Assembly: GCA_029260015.1 (NCBI GenBank) | Contig: JAJDEB010000023.1 | Location: 543,457 to 607,456, forward strand | From: Phycisphaerae bacterium | GTDB lineage: Bacteria; Planctomycetota; Phycisphaerae; UBA1845 | Reading direction: 5' to 3' | Length of the DNA: 64,000 bases | Part shown: positions 35,877 through 44,543 of the stretch, piece after piece | Position numbering within the stretch: the first letter of the stretch is position 1 | Layout of the letters: every line of letters starts with the position of its first letter | Position numbers and translations under genes: made by a program | The notes under the pieces: generated by a model | Database searches by the model: none | Seen by the model: only the letters and a program-made list of their open reading frames with translations | What the model was told of the DNA's origin: nothing

Positions 35877-36982
35877 CAAAACGCTCCTACAAGACTCGGA
35901 TTGACCAAAGGTCGCACACGCTGCTGAACCGCGCCAAGATCGGGAGACCCGCGCCACGATCCGAGCGAACCATCTATCAGAAGCGATCCGGGATAGCCAA
36001 CCCCCAGGACTTCCTCCGCATCCGCCCGCAATCGAAAATCACCTGCACCCTCATCGTGAATCGGATCCTGTGAAAGAGAAACGCGTGGCACAGGCTCAAA
36101 CAAACTGACACCGCTCTTGACTTCGCCGCTGTCATTGTCAAAGAAACCGCATCCCAGCAACATCACATGCGGCTTGCCGACAGCCACATTCGTCCCACCG
36201 ATTCCGAACAATGCATTCTTAACGAATAGACAGTTGACAACAACCAGCGGCTGCCCCTCAGGACTGCCATTGAGTGACACTCCTTCCCCGCCATTTCCGT
36301 AGGCGGTGCAATGAACCAACCACCGATTCAATTCAGCGCCCGTCTGACCCGCAATAAAACCGTGCCCCACATTGTTCGCCGAAACGCAGTAATAGTAACC
36401 GCCCGAACTCGGGTCGCTGAACCCTCCTCCGAATCCGCCACCGTCATGCATGTGGCATCCGATCGCCGCCGAGTTGCTTGCACCGAGCTGAATCCCCGAA
36501 CTCTCAGACCAAAGATCAACTTCGCATCCGACAATTTGACAACCCTGACCATTGGCGAAGATTCCCCGATTCACTTGAGTCGCGCGACAGCGATAAGCCA
36601 CACAAACGTTGCCTGAAAGACTGATCCCGTAGATCGCACCACCAACTCCTGAATTGCCCGTCACGGTGATGTTTTCAAATCGATGGAACACCCGCGAACA
36701 ATCGATCACGTGCGCCGACAATCCGTCGATATCAAACATCACCACCGGAGCATCAGCGTCACCGGGAGTGGTTGTAAATCCACGCCATACGATTGGCAAC
36801 GCATTCGTACCATCGTTGGATGGCGAGAAGGACGCAGCCAGCACATATGTATCAGCCGCTATGTTGACCCGATCACCCGCAACCGCAGCAGCACCCGCTT
36901 CCGCCAGTGTCCACGGATCTCCCGACGACCCATCACCACCACCGCCAGCCGCCGCAGTTACATACCGTTCAGCAAATGCCAT
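35876..36982 (-). CDS. Right-handed beta-helix spike/fibre protein
   Basis: The 368-residue protein is a right-handed parallel beta-helix (pectate-lyase-like) over most of its length. Repeats with NGGEGVSLNGS-like turns and alternating N/G and hydrophobic residues run from about 85 to 300, for example NITVTGNSGVGGAIYGISLSGN and GCEVDLWSESSGIQL. An N-terminal Gly-rich part (AAGGGGDGSSGDPWTLAEAG) is typical of capsule-degrading tail spikes and parallel-beta-helix surface proteins. In the phage-like block it should recognise or cleave a surface polysaccharide. No catalytic residues can be assigned by eye. Confidence 0.72.
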   Translation of the reverse strand: MAFAERYVTAAAGGGGDGSSGDPWTLAEAGAAAVAGDRVNIAADTYVLAASFSPSNDGTNALPIVWRGFTTTPGDADAPVVMFDIDGLSAHVIDCSRVFHRFENITVTGNSGVGGAIYGISLSGNVCVAYRCRATQVNRGIFANGQGCQIVGCEVDLWSESSGIQLGASNSAAIGCHMHDGGGFGGGFSDPSSGGYYYCVSANNVGHGFIAGQTGAELNRWLVHCTAYGNGGEGVSLNGSPEGQPLVVVNCLFVKNALFGIGGTNVAVGKPHVMLLGCGFFDNDSGEVKSGVSLFEPVPRVSLSQDPIHDEGAGDFRLRADAEEVLGVGYPGSLLIDGSLGSWRGSPDLGAVQQRVRPLVNPSLVGAF

Positions 36983-37033
36983 CGCGAATCATCTCTCCCA
37001 AAAACGTTCAGAACCCCGCCAATGATCTGGCGG

Positions 37034-37495
37034 CTAAACTGTAAAGATCGTCATCACCCGATCATCCTGAATCGTCAGCGTTCCGCTTGCGGCTACGATC
37101 GTCGCCAACGGCAGATAACTCGTCACGCCACCCGGATACGATGCCGCCACCTGAAGCGCATTGCTGCTGTCGATATACACCTTGCGAGTAGTGTCATCCG
37201 CAACCGCCACGCCTGTTGCACCGTCAAAAGACTTACGCGTCGCACCCAGCGTATAAGCGATCGGATAGACGCCGATATTCAAGCTTCCCTCATCAACCAC
37301 CATCCCTTGCCGCAGCGCGCCGAGGATTCCGTTCTGCCGTTCCTGCCGCCGGTTGAACTGCACTTCGTACGACGGCTGACTGTTGGCGTTGACTCCCCGA
37401 GCGACATATGGCAAACCAGTCGCAACATCAGTCTGACCGTTAAGGGCCAAGGTCGTTGCCTCGGCTGGAAATGCTTCATTTGGATATGTTGGCAT
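37034..37495 (-). CDS. Short phage-type structural protein
   Basis: The 153-residue protein starts at ATG 37493-37495 (a GTG seven codons upstream is possible). It contains a run of beta strands and an acidic-polar N-terminus (PTYPNEAFPAEATTLALNGQ), then a glutamine/arginine-rich QFNRRQERQNGILGALRQG. Size and setting fit a tail or baseplate accessory protein. No family recognised. Confidence 0.55.
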   Translation of the reverse strand: MPTYPNEAFPAEATTLALNGQTDVATGLPYVARGVNANSQPSYEVQFNRRQERQNGILGALRQGMVVDEGSLNIGVYPIAYTLGATRKSFDGATGVAVADDTTRKVYIDSSNALQVAASYPGGVTSYLPLATIVAASGTLTIQDDRVMTIFTV

Positions 37496-37531
37496 GCCGT
37501 CGCTTTCCCAATCCACTGAATCTCAAAAGTT

Positions 37532-38026
37532 TCAATTTCCAATAACAGGATTGAATCGCACCGGATCGAACGCGAACTGAAGCTGCGAAGTTGCAGCATT
37601 CCATTCCGTCCTGCGAAATCCTGTTGGAACCGGCGGGCTCGAATTCACCGTGTGGCCGAACGCAAGCTCCCCCTCACCCGTGGCGTTTCCCGCACCATCA
37701 AACATGCGCAGCGCATGACGAAAACGCCCGAATACATAGCGCGGCGACTCCAGCGCCAACGCGTAACCCGCTTCCAAATGCCCGTGTCCAACGTGCGTCA
37801 CTTCGAGATGCCCATCAGCCTGCACGCAATCCATGTGCCCGATCATCAAATGACCTTCAAGCAGATGCCCCACACGTTGCGGACATTCCCGCCAAAGTTT
37901 CTGCCGTCCCGGTGGCAATGCCCGCCCAAAGTCAACGTTCCCCGTTCCAAGATCGCCATACCACTCCACCGATACATCCGACGCACCGTCTGGATTGCGG
38001 GCAACCATCATGCGAATTCGCTGCAC
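37532..38026 (-). CDS. Short phage-type protein, unassigned
   Basis: The 164-residue protein starts at GTG 38024-38026, chosen because AGGAG lies 7 bases upstream immediately after the stop of the large tail gene. It has a His/Gly-rich central stretch (GHLLEGHLMIGHMDCVQADGHLEVTHVGHGHLEAGY), unusual in its density of histidine, which could bind metal. No family recognised. It is translationally close to the previous gene (10-base gap). Confidence 0.6.
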   Translation of the reverse strand: MQRIRMMVARNPDGASDVSVEWYGDLGTGNVDFGRALPPGRQKLWRECPQRVGHLLEGHLMIGHMDCVQADGHLEVTHVGHGHLEAGYALALESPRYVFGRFRHALRMFDGAGNATGEGELAFGHTVNSSPPVPTGFRRTEWNAATSQLQFAFDPVRFNPVIGN

Positions 38027-38036
38027 AGTTAATCTC

Positions 38037-40211
38037 CTACGCAGTGACCAGCCGGCGCGAAAGATGCAGGCGCGTTTCAACCTTCGACCCGTCATGCAAA
38101 TATGTCTTACCCACCACCGACCAATCAGAATCGCGCGCCGTGCTGTGCGGCAACCGCCCGTTCAATCGAACACCCCGACTGCCAATTCCATCAACGCGAT
38201 CACCAATCTCAAAGCGCCCATCAATCCATGGAATCCGCACATCCACATCGATGCGCCCTTCTTGCTGATTCACCGCGATCGAGCTCGCAACAGCCGCCGC
38301 CATCACTGAACCATCGACCTCAAAAACCTGCTCTCCACTGTCCACTTCCGTCAGCGCATCAACCGTGCCCATCCGACTCGCAAATTTGTACAACCCGGGC
38401 TTGTAAACCAACTCTGCGTTCTGATAAATCGTCGGAGTGTGGCCGGTATTGCTGGCAAAGGTCGAAACCAATCGCTCGTCGGCTTCAAAGACAGCCGTCA
38501 CCCGCACGCGAAACACCTGATCAATTATCGCGTACCACATATTGCGCTCGGCTGGGTTCCCATCCGGTTCGATCATCGAAGTAGGGTTCACCACACCAAA
38601 CCAAATCCCAGCCCGATCCTTCAAAACGCTGACCTGCCCCACCGGCTTGTACCAACCAAGCCCGCCGTCGAAACTCACCTCAACAAACACACCAAAATCA
38701 GAACCATCCGCAGCAAGGGTAATCGTCGGCCAAAACCGACGCGGGCGACGGATCCACCGACCCGGCGCGGTGACCCGCTCGTCGGCCACCGTCGAAAAAT
38801 CAAACGGTGCGTAGGCATCAAAAGGTGCATTGCGATTGTAGACCGATCCCGCAAACGCCCCGTCTTCATTGAGCACCCACAACCGCGAAACGTTGCGATG
38901 ATCTTCAAACTCCGACCCGTTGCGGTGATACTTTCGATACCACGGCGACAACTCGACGTCGGGCCCGGCAAAGTCAACCTGATCCGGCGTCAGCGCCAAG
39001 AGCTTTGCGGTGTCTCGATCCGGCGGATCGACATCGTCGAGATTAACTTCCGGTTCCCATCCCGGAACCAAAGGAACCGTCATCTCCCACCGCTTGACCG
39101 CACCAACAACCTTCGGCGCATTAACAATGGCGCTGTGATTCCAATCCAACTCCATCGAACTGACTTCGTTGGCTTCAAAAACATCACGCTCTGTCACTTC
39201 ACTTTGTGCGTATCGCGCCGAGCCATCGGAATATCTGCCGCCCCAGGCCAATCGCAACGACTTGTTCTCACCATCTTCCGGTGCCCACAGCCGCAGCTGC
39301 GAACGAACAACGCCATCGACGAATCGCGGGTCGCACGTTACATGTAGGCCAGCCCGCTCAGCCAGTAGCGACATCGCCTCAACCAGATTCGTCGCCTCGC
39401 AATTCAGATCATCTGCACCAAAAAGCAGTTGCAGCACCAGTCGCGACGGCGGAACAAACCGACCAAAATCATTCGGATCGAACCCCACGCCAGACGCCGT
39501 ATCCAGGAGCACCTGCGAATACACGACCGGCCCCTCTGGCAACCGATAGAACCACAGCAAATACCGAAGCGCATCCAAAAGCGTCCACGCCTGCGCTTCG
39601 GGATCGCCTTCATAAGTGAAAATGTAAATCTGATAAACCGACCCATCGACATCGGTCACCGTAATCGGATCAGGCGAGCGATTGGCAACACCGCCGTCGT
39701 TGAATACACAGGGCATCCCCTCGACCAACACACTCGCCCCCGTCAAGCCGTCCGGGTCAGTCGCCAACCCATCGACGATCTCGGCGCTTCGCATTCGCCG
39801 GCCATAGATTTGCGAACGAGCGTCCGCCGCCCACCGCGAGAGCACACCAAAGGCTTCAATGCGCATCTCGTCGCGCTCGTTCGAGGGTCGACCCACCCGC
39901 TCAGAAACCTGGCGAACCGGATATCCATCAAACAAAACCGTGCGCGATCCATCGCCCGCGTCATCATTCCAGACAACAATGCGACAATCCGGCAAGTATC
40001 GATCGCGAGCGTCCATCGCATCAAAGCCATTGTCCAATCGCACCAGAATCGTCGCTTCGCTGATGCGATCGTCACTGCGATGCGCCACGTTTATCGTCCG
40101 AAGCCGCGAATCGGTCTGAAAAACTCCGGAACCGGGAGACGTCTCAACGTCAACGGCCATGCCCCTAAGATGCGCATTGATTTTCGTTGGTGTACCCACG
40201 CTTGGAATCAC
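38037..40211 (-). CDS. Large tail/baseplate-like protein
   Basis: The 724-residue protein is the largest of the phage-like block. Residues about 20-150 have the character of a baseplate-hub/tail-tip N-terminal domain (NVAHRSDDRISEATILVRLDNG, FDGYPVRQVSERVGRPSNERDEMRIEAFGVLSRW). The rest is beta-rich with several Trp-rich repeats and no coiled coil, so it is not a tape measure. Its ATG overlaps the stop of the gp37-like gene (ATGA). I call it baseplate- or tip-like by position and shape; no enzymatic motif was found. Confidence 0.62.
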   Translation of the reverse strand: MIPSVGTPTKINAHLRGMAVDVETSPGSGVFQTDSRLRTINVAHRSDDRISEATILVRLDNGFDAMDARDRYLPDCRIVVWNDDAGDGSRTVLFDGYPVRQVSERVGRPSNERDEMRIEAFGVLSRWAADARSQIYGRRMRSAEIVDGLATDPDGLTGASVLVEGMPCVFNDGGVANRSPDPITVTDVDGSVYQIYIFTYEGDPEAQAWTLLDALRYLLWFYRLPEGPVVYSQVLLDTASGVGFDPNDFGRFVPPSRLVLQLLFGADDLNCEATNLVEAMSLLAERAGLHVTCDPRFVDGVVRSQLRLWAPEDGENKSLRLAWGGRYSDGSARYAQSEVTERDVFEANEVSSMELDWNHSAIVNAPKVVGAVKRWEMTVPLVPGWEPEVNLDDVDPPDRDTAKLLALTPDQVDFAGPDVELSPWYRKYHRNGSEFEDHRNVSRLWVLNEDGAFAGSVYNRNAPFDAYAPFDFSTVADERVTAPGRWIRRPRRFWPTITLAADGSDFGVFVEVSFDGGLGWYKPVGQVSVLKDRAGIWFGVVNPTSMIEPDGNPAERNMWYAIIDQVFRVRVTAVFEADERLVSTFASNTGHTPTIYQNAELVYKPGLYKFASRMGTVDALTEVDSGEQVFEVDGSVMAAAVASSIAVNQQEGRIDVDVRIPWIDGRFEIGDRVDGIGSRGVRLNGRLPHSTARDSDWSVVGKTYLHDGSKVETRLHLSRRLVTA

Positions 40212-41047
40212 CCTGCCAACTGGACAAAATCCAGCTCAAAATTCTGTGCCACCTGACCCGTCAGCGGATGAACATAGCGCTCACCGCGCCGGTTGAACGA
40301 GTCGATCGCGCACCGTTCAAACGTCCGGCCAACCGAATCATTCATCACTGCAACGCTGCCACGCCCCATCAGTTCCGCCACCCCAATTTCAATCGCGCCA
40401 ACTCCGTCATGCGTATCAGCCCGAAGCTGACCGACCCACCGAATCGTGCGAGTTTCATTTCCCAACCCGTGACGAAACGCGCCGTCAATTCCCGGAAACC
40501 CAAATGCAATCGACCGCGCTTTCAATGTGCCCACCTGCGTCGAAACAACAGAATCCGCCCCCGCGATCGCCACCCCGTCAAACGTGGGCACCGCAACATC
40601 GGCAATCGTTTCCACGCTCCATCGCTGCTCGAAGACAATCGTGCGATCATTTGAAAGCACCACCCGATCGTCAATCGAAACAATCCTTCGATCACCCGCA
40701 ACGACAGCCCCATCCAGCACGACCGCCGTCTCATGCATCAATTCAAAAGCGCCGACACCATCGACATCGCCAATGCGCGCCCCATCCGCCGAACGCAGAT
40801 TGCTCGCCACCACATAAACAAGCAAACGAGGATTGCCTGGAAAGCCCGAACCAGCCGCTGACTTCTCGCGACCATCAAACCCAAACACGACGGCTGGCGT
40901 CTGTAAATCCAAGGCAGCCGCCACCGCCGACTTGCGGTCGACAACCGCCATTGCCAAAACGCTTGAAAACAAGGGCGAAGCGTCAACTTCAATCGCCTCA
41001 AGCAGCGAACCCACCGCACTCTCAATATCTGCTAGTTCTGTAGTCAT
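40208..41047 (-). CDS. Mu gp37-like tail terminator-type protein, extended
   Basis: The 279-residue protein begins with the helical N-terminus expected of Mu gp37/DUF1834 proteins (IESAVGSLLEAIEVDASPLFSSV), which sit between head and tail. It is longer than a usual gp37 (about 180 residues). The extra C-terminal half (about 150-279) is beta-rich and Asp/Val-rich and might replace a tail tube function, which is otherwise missing from the block. It lies directly after the gp36-like gene, in the order of Mu heads. Confidence 0.6.
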   Translation of the reverse strand: MTTELADIESAVGSLLEAIEVDASPLFSSVLAMAVVDRKSAVAAALDLQTPAVVFGFDGREKSAAGSGFPGNPRLLVYVVASNLRSADGARIGDVDGVGAFELMHETAVVLDGAVVAGDRRIVSIDDRVVLSNDRTIVFEQRWSVETIADVAVPTFDGVAIAGADSVVSTQVGTLKARSIAFGFPGIDGAFRHGLGNETRTIRWVGQLRADTHDGVGAIEIGVAELMGRGSVAVMNDSVGRTFERCAIDSFNRRGERYVHPLTGQVAQNFELDFVQLAG

Positions 41048-41123
41048 TGCTGCATCATCCAGTGTGCCACTGGCAGCTTGTCTGCCGGTGCGTCGTCACG
41101 ATCAATCGCATTCACAAAACGCC

Positions 41124-41567
41124 TTACAACCCAGCCAGCTCGTCGCGAGAGAGCGTCGCTTCATTACCACTCGCCTTCGCCACAACGCCCGAAACATCAA
41201 CACCAGCCAGCATGCTCTCTGCCGGCAGCGCCACGTCACCCGCCGCAACCTTCGCCAACCAGCTCACCGTCGCCACAAACCGTGATGCAACCTCGGGCGG
41301 AATCGGCGGACGGCGGCTATGCAATCGATGCGCAACAACGTCGAGCGTCACCGTCGCCAGAATCGAAGCCAATTCTGCATGCAGCCCCACGTCGATCGGC
41401 ACATGAAACCTCCGGGCCAGATAGCTGTTGACTTCGCCGATAGCCCCATCGCGCGCTTCAGCAACCACATCAAGATCCGCCGAACCACTCCCGGCATCAT
41501 CCGTAAGCTGTACAAACGCTGCCGAACCCAATCGCTTTTCAATATCTGAATTCGTAATGTAGCTCAC
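41124..41567 (-). CDS. Mu gp36-like (DUF1320) head-tail connector
   Basis: The 147-residue protein matches the DUF1320/gp36 pattern: SYITNSDIEKRLGSAAFVQLTDD at the N-terminus, then NSYLARRFHVP and HAELASILATVTLDVVAHRLHS helices. The start is GTG 41565-41567, with GGGGG about 8 bases upstream; the longer frame to 41648 lacks a ribosome site. It follows the major capsid gene with a 100-base gap, the usual place for gp36. Confidence 0.72.
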   Translation of the reverse strand: MSYITNSDIEKRLGSAAFVQLTDDAGSGSADLDVVAEARDGAIGEVNSYLARRFHVPIDVGLHAELASILATVTLDVVAHRLHSRRPPIPPEVASRFVATVSWLAKVAAGDVALPAESMLAGVDVSGVVAKASGNEATLSRDELAGL

Positions 41568-41666
41568 CGGACCAACCCCCTTTCGCGAGACGATCGACAT
41601 CGAACAATGAAAGCGACGCAGCCGAAGCAACTCCGACCGCGCCGCCAACGCACCGAAAACGAATTG

Positions 41667-42587
41667 CTATCCAACCTGGAAAGTCGACTTCACCGCGAAC
41701 TGCCAGTAGCCGAAGGCCATGCGATAGCGCGCCCGAACGCCAAAGAGCAGCTTCTCGCGCTTGAACGCATCGTCGCTATCATCCGACAGCGAATTGAATT
41801 CAACGGGTTCACGATCCTGGAAAATGAAAGGCCGCACGACTCCGTTGTTCTTGAGGAGATACCAGCTTTCCGGATCGGTCAGCCAGGGATACGAGATGAC
41901 CTGCGCCGCACCTTGCAGCACGTTGTCGGCATTGCTCGTCACCGTCGAATTAACAGCTTCAAGCGCCGAAAAATACATCGTCGGCGGCACCACGCAATAC
42001 ATTCCATCAGAAGCGATCGCCATCGGCTGACCTTGATCGTCCTTGAACGCCATCATTCGAGTGATGCCGTCGGCCAATGAATCGCGAAACTCCAGCGAAG
42101 ATGGACGCGTTGGAATCGACGAAGTCGCCGAAATCGTATTCGACTGCGTACCGCTGGCCCCCGAGACATGGCTCGACCCAAAATACGACACACCGTCGTA
42201 AGAATTGAATCCGCTCTGATCACCGTTTTCCAAGAGCTGCGCAATCAGATAATCCTTATGCGTCGCCGCCCGCTCAGCCAACTCACCAATCCGCACCCGA
42301 ATCTGCCCGGTCTGATCATCCGACAATTCATCGCGATCAACCTCGAGCGTCGATTCGTATTTGAGATTCTCAATCGAATAACTTTCCGGCCTCAATCCGC
42401 GCGCCAACCGACCTGTGCCCCACTCGCGCATCTGCGGAACCGATCCCAGCCACCGATAAATCTCCGTGTGCCCGGTCGAAACAATCCGCGTCGACAAATC
42501 CTGAAAGTGCGTCGGCGCCCCATCGAAACGATTTGAAAACTCGCTTCGCAAACCCTTCGTCAATAAACCCGTATTGATAATCGCCAC
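41667..42587 (-). CDS. Mu gpT-like major capsid protein
   Basis: The 306-residue protein matches the Mu gpT family in length and sequence: INTGLLTKGLRSEFSNRFDGAP at the N-terminus, WGTGRLARGLRPESYSIENLKYESTLEVDRDELSDDQ in the middle, and GQPMAIASDGMYCVVPPTMYFSALEAVNSTV, VRPFIFQDREPVEFNSL and AFKREKLLFGVRARYRMAFGYWQFAVKS at the end. It is the head shell of contractile Mu-like phages. GTG start with AAGGAG upstream. Intact with no frameshift, so the head gene is functional as far as can be seen. Confidence 0.9.
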   Translation of the reverse strand: MAIINTGLLTKGLRSEFSNRFDGAPTHFQDLSTRIVSTGHTEIYRWLGSVPQMREWGTGRLARGLRPESYSIENLKYESTLEVDRDELSDDQTGQIRVRIGELAERAATHKDYLIAQLLENGDQSGFNSYDGVSYFGSSHVSGASGTQSNTISATSSIPTRPSSLEFRDSLADGITRMMAFKDDQGQPMAIASDGMYCVVPPTMYFSALEAVNSTVTSNADNVLQGAAQVISYPWLTDPESWYLLKNNGVVRPFIFQDREPVEFNSLSDDSDDAFKREKLLFGVRARYRMAFGYWQFAVKSTFQVG

Positions 42588-42702
42588 GAAAAAACTCCTT
42601 GAAAATTGCAGGCGCAGGGGTCGCGCCCTTCTGCGCTAATCCGTTATGAATCAAATAAAGCCACCGCCCGAGAATTGATAAGCCGAATGCTTTCAGCGGC
42701 GT

Positions 42703-43455
42703 CTACGCTTCGACGCTGATGTCCGCGTCGGCACCACCAACCGAAGCTGCCGCCACCCAATCACCATTACCGTCTGCAATCAGATGAACAAAGTCGCCGA
42801 TGTCCGTGATGGACACATACTTGTTGTCGGCTTGCTTGGCACCTTTGATATAAATACCGCCCGCTGCCCCCGGCGCGATGCGCAGTTCCTGATCGGCCAT
42901 GCACACAAATGCAAATGCCGTTCCCTTCGCTGCCGTCTGCGGAAGCGTCGCCGTAACCGCCCCGCCTGCCCCCGCATTGGTAAACGTCGTGCCCGATTGT
43001 CGAGCCGACACACCGAAGCTCGCCGTTCGATGATCAATCGGCGTCACCCGCGCCGGTCCATCGCCAGCCAATCGCAACACAACATTGCCCGCCGACTCCA
43101 AACCCTGCACAAACCCGACAAACGTCGCGGCATCACTATCCAGCGTCAGCGTCGCATCGTCACTTGCATACACCGCCGCCCCCACCGACGCCTGCACCGC
43201 ACCCGACAGCGGCAATCCAAAATCGCCCAGTGTATAAATGCGAATCGAAACATCGCCATCACCACCGCTGATGTTGTCGCCCTCTTCGTACGCAAGCCCG
43301 GCGAACTGCCCAGCACCAGTCACTGGCCGGGCATAACCAGTCGGCCCCCACTCAACCAGCGCCCCCTTGTAGACATGCGTCGATGCGGCAACCGCGACCG
43401 AACGCAATTCCTGATCCACATAATGATTGACTTCCCGATTGGCCGATAGCGCCAT
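42703..43455 (-). CDS. Capsid decoration/DUF2190-like protein
   Basis: The 250-residue protein has the DUF2190/head-fibre pattern in its first 130 residues (VNHYVDQELRSVAVAASTHVYKGALVEWG, then GQFAGLAYEEGDNISGGDGDVSIRIYT). The C-terminal 110 residues are a second beta-rich domain ending in a Gly/Asp-rich region. It lies between protease/scaffold and major capsid, where decoration proteins are found in Mu-like phages. Good ribosome site (GGGGGAA). Confidence 0.75.
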   Translation of the reverse strand: MALSANREVNHYVDQELRSVAVAASTHVYKGALVEWGPTGYARPVTGAGQFAGLAYEEGDNISGGDGDVSIRIYTLGDFGLPLSGAVQASVGAAVYASDDATLTLDSDAATFVGFVQGLESAGNVVLRLAGDGPARVTPIDHRTASFGVSARQSGTTFTNAGAGGAVTATLPQTAAKGTAFAFVCMADQELRIAPGAAGGIYIKGAKQADNKYVSITDIGDFVHLIADGNGDWVAAASVGGADADISVEA

Positions 43456-43513
43456 GATTCAATTCCCCCAACAATTCAAAATGCTTTTATTTTCGCCAAC
43501 TCTCAAACCGCAC

Positions 43514-44512
43514 TCAGTTAATCCGATGCTTCAGCGCATCTGCCACATACGCTTCCTCTGACGTCAAACCCCAAAGCGACCGACACGCCTGATACTCCTG
43601 CCGCGCCCGGTGGGCCAACGCTTTTTCACCCGACTTCACCGCCCCCGGCTGACTTCCCGTAACCAGTTGCCCGAGCGACACCACCACCGGCGCACTTTGC
43701 AGCCACTGATCAAACAGTTCCCGATCCGCGTGCGCCAATCGCGTCGCCCAAGCTCGCTGCGCTGGCGACAACTTGCCATCCGACATCGCACGATCGATCA
43801 GCCCATCGATCTCCGAAGCCCGCGACGATTCCTCAAGCTCACGAATCCGCTCACTCGCCGCAGCCAACACCGTCGAAGCATCCGACGCATCATCCACATC
43901 AAGACGCTCGCGCAAGGCAGCAAGTTCCGTATCCAAATCGTTCACCACGTGCGCCGCTTCATGATTAACGATGGCCGCCATCCCCACGATCGCCGGCTTG
44001 TTCGTTAATGCCACCGAGTGAATCGCCACCAACTTGCGATCGCTCTTTCGCAAGAGCACCACCGGTGACAGATACCGATACGCCTTCGCCGCAAGCAGTT
44101 CCCGCGCCTGATCGGTCCACGTCACCGACGCAACCAACCCCTCACCCGGCACCACCTCCAACCCCGTGATCCAGCCAGCCGCCGGCGCCGCACCCGTCGG
44201 CGAAGCGTAAACCCCACCAAGCGTCTGATGCTCAAAGTCAATCGGAAGATCGGTTCCGTGCGCCTCAAAAGCAGCCACGGCTTCGTCGCCACTTTCCTGA
44301 TCCACAACAAACGTTCCGGACTTACTTTCAACCTGACCCCAGGGCGCAACAACCAGCCTGCTCGGAACATCGCCTTCGCCAATCCGCGCCCCCATCAGCG
44401 AAATCATTTCCCGTTCGCCCACAGCACGATTCGTATCATCTGACTTGCTTGTATTCATTTCGTCGCTTGCCCCCACTTCGCCAACATCCAAACTCGAACA
44501 ACTCATAAACAT
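43514..44512 (-). CDS. Mu gpI-like prohead protease/scaffold
   Basis: The 332-residue protein (ATG 44512 chosen; ATG 44458 possible) has the Mu gpI protease domain: a region with IDFEHQTLGGVYASPTG, GLVASVTWTDQARELLAAKAYRYLSPVVL and HSVALTNKPAIVGM. The C-terminal part (about 210-330) is helical, charged and rich in Asp/Glu/Ala, as expected of the internal scaffold (gpZ) fused to gpI. It lies between portal and decoration genes. The portal gene stops 31 bases upstream. Confidence 0.8.
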   Translation of the reverse strand: MFMSCSSLDVGEVGASDEMNTSKSDDTNRAVGEREMISLMGARIGEGDVPSRLVVAPWGQVESKSGTFVVDQESGDEAVAAFEAHGTDLPIDFEHQTLGGVYASPTGAAPAAGWITGLEVVPGEGLVASVTWTDQARELLAAKAYRYLSPVVLLRKSDRKLVAIHSVALTNKPAIVGMAAIVNHEAAHVVNDLDTELAALRERLDVDDASDASTVLAAASERIRELEESSRASEIDGLIDRAMSDGKLSPAQRAWATRLAHADRELFDQWLQSAPVVVSLGQLVTGSQPGAVKSGEKALAHRARQEYQACRSLWGLTSEEAYVADALKHRIN

Positions 44513-44543
44513 GCCCCGTGATTTACGCATTGCGCCAGGCGCT

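Noticed and set aside
38439-39347. A 302-codon plus-strand frame in the phage-like block
   Set aside because: Antisense to the large tail-like gene; the Arg/Pro/His composition is that of a shadow frame, and the minus-strand gene overlaps its neighbours by four bases as real phage genes do.
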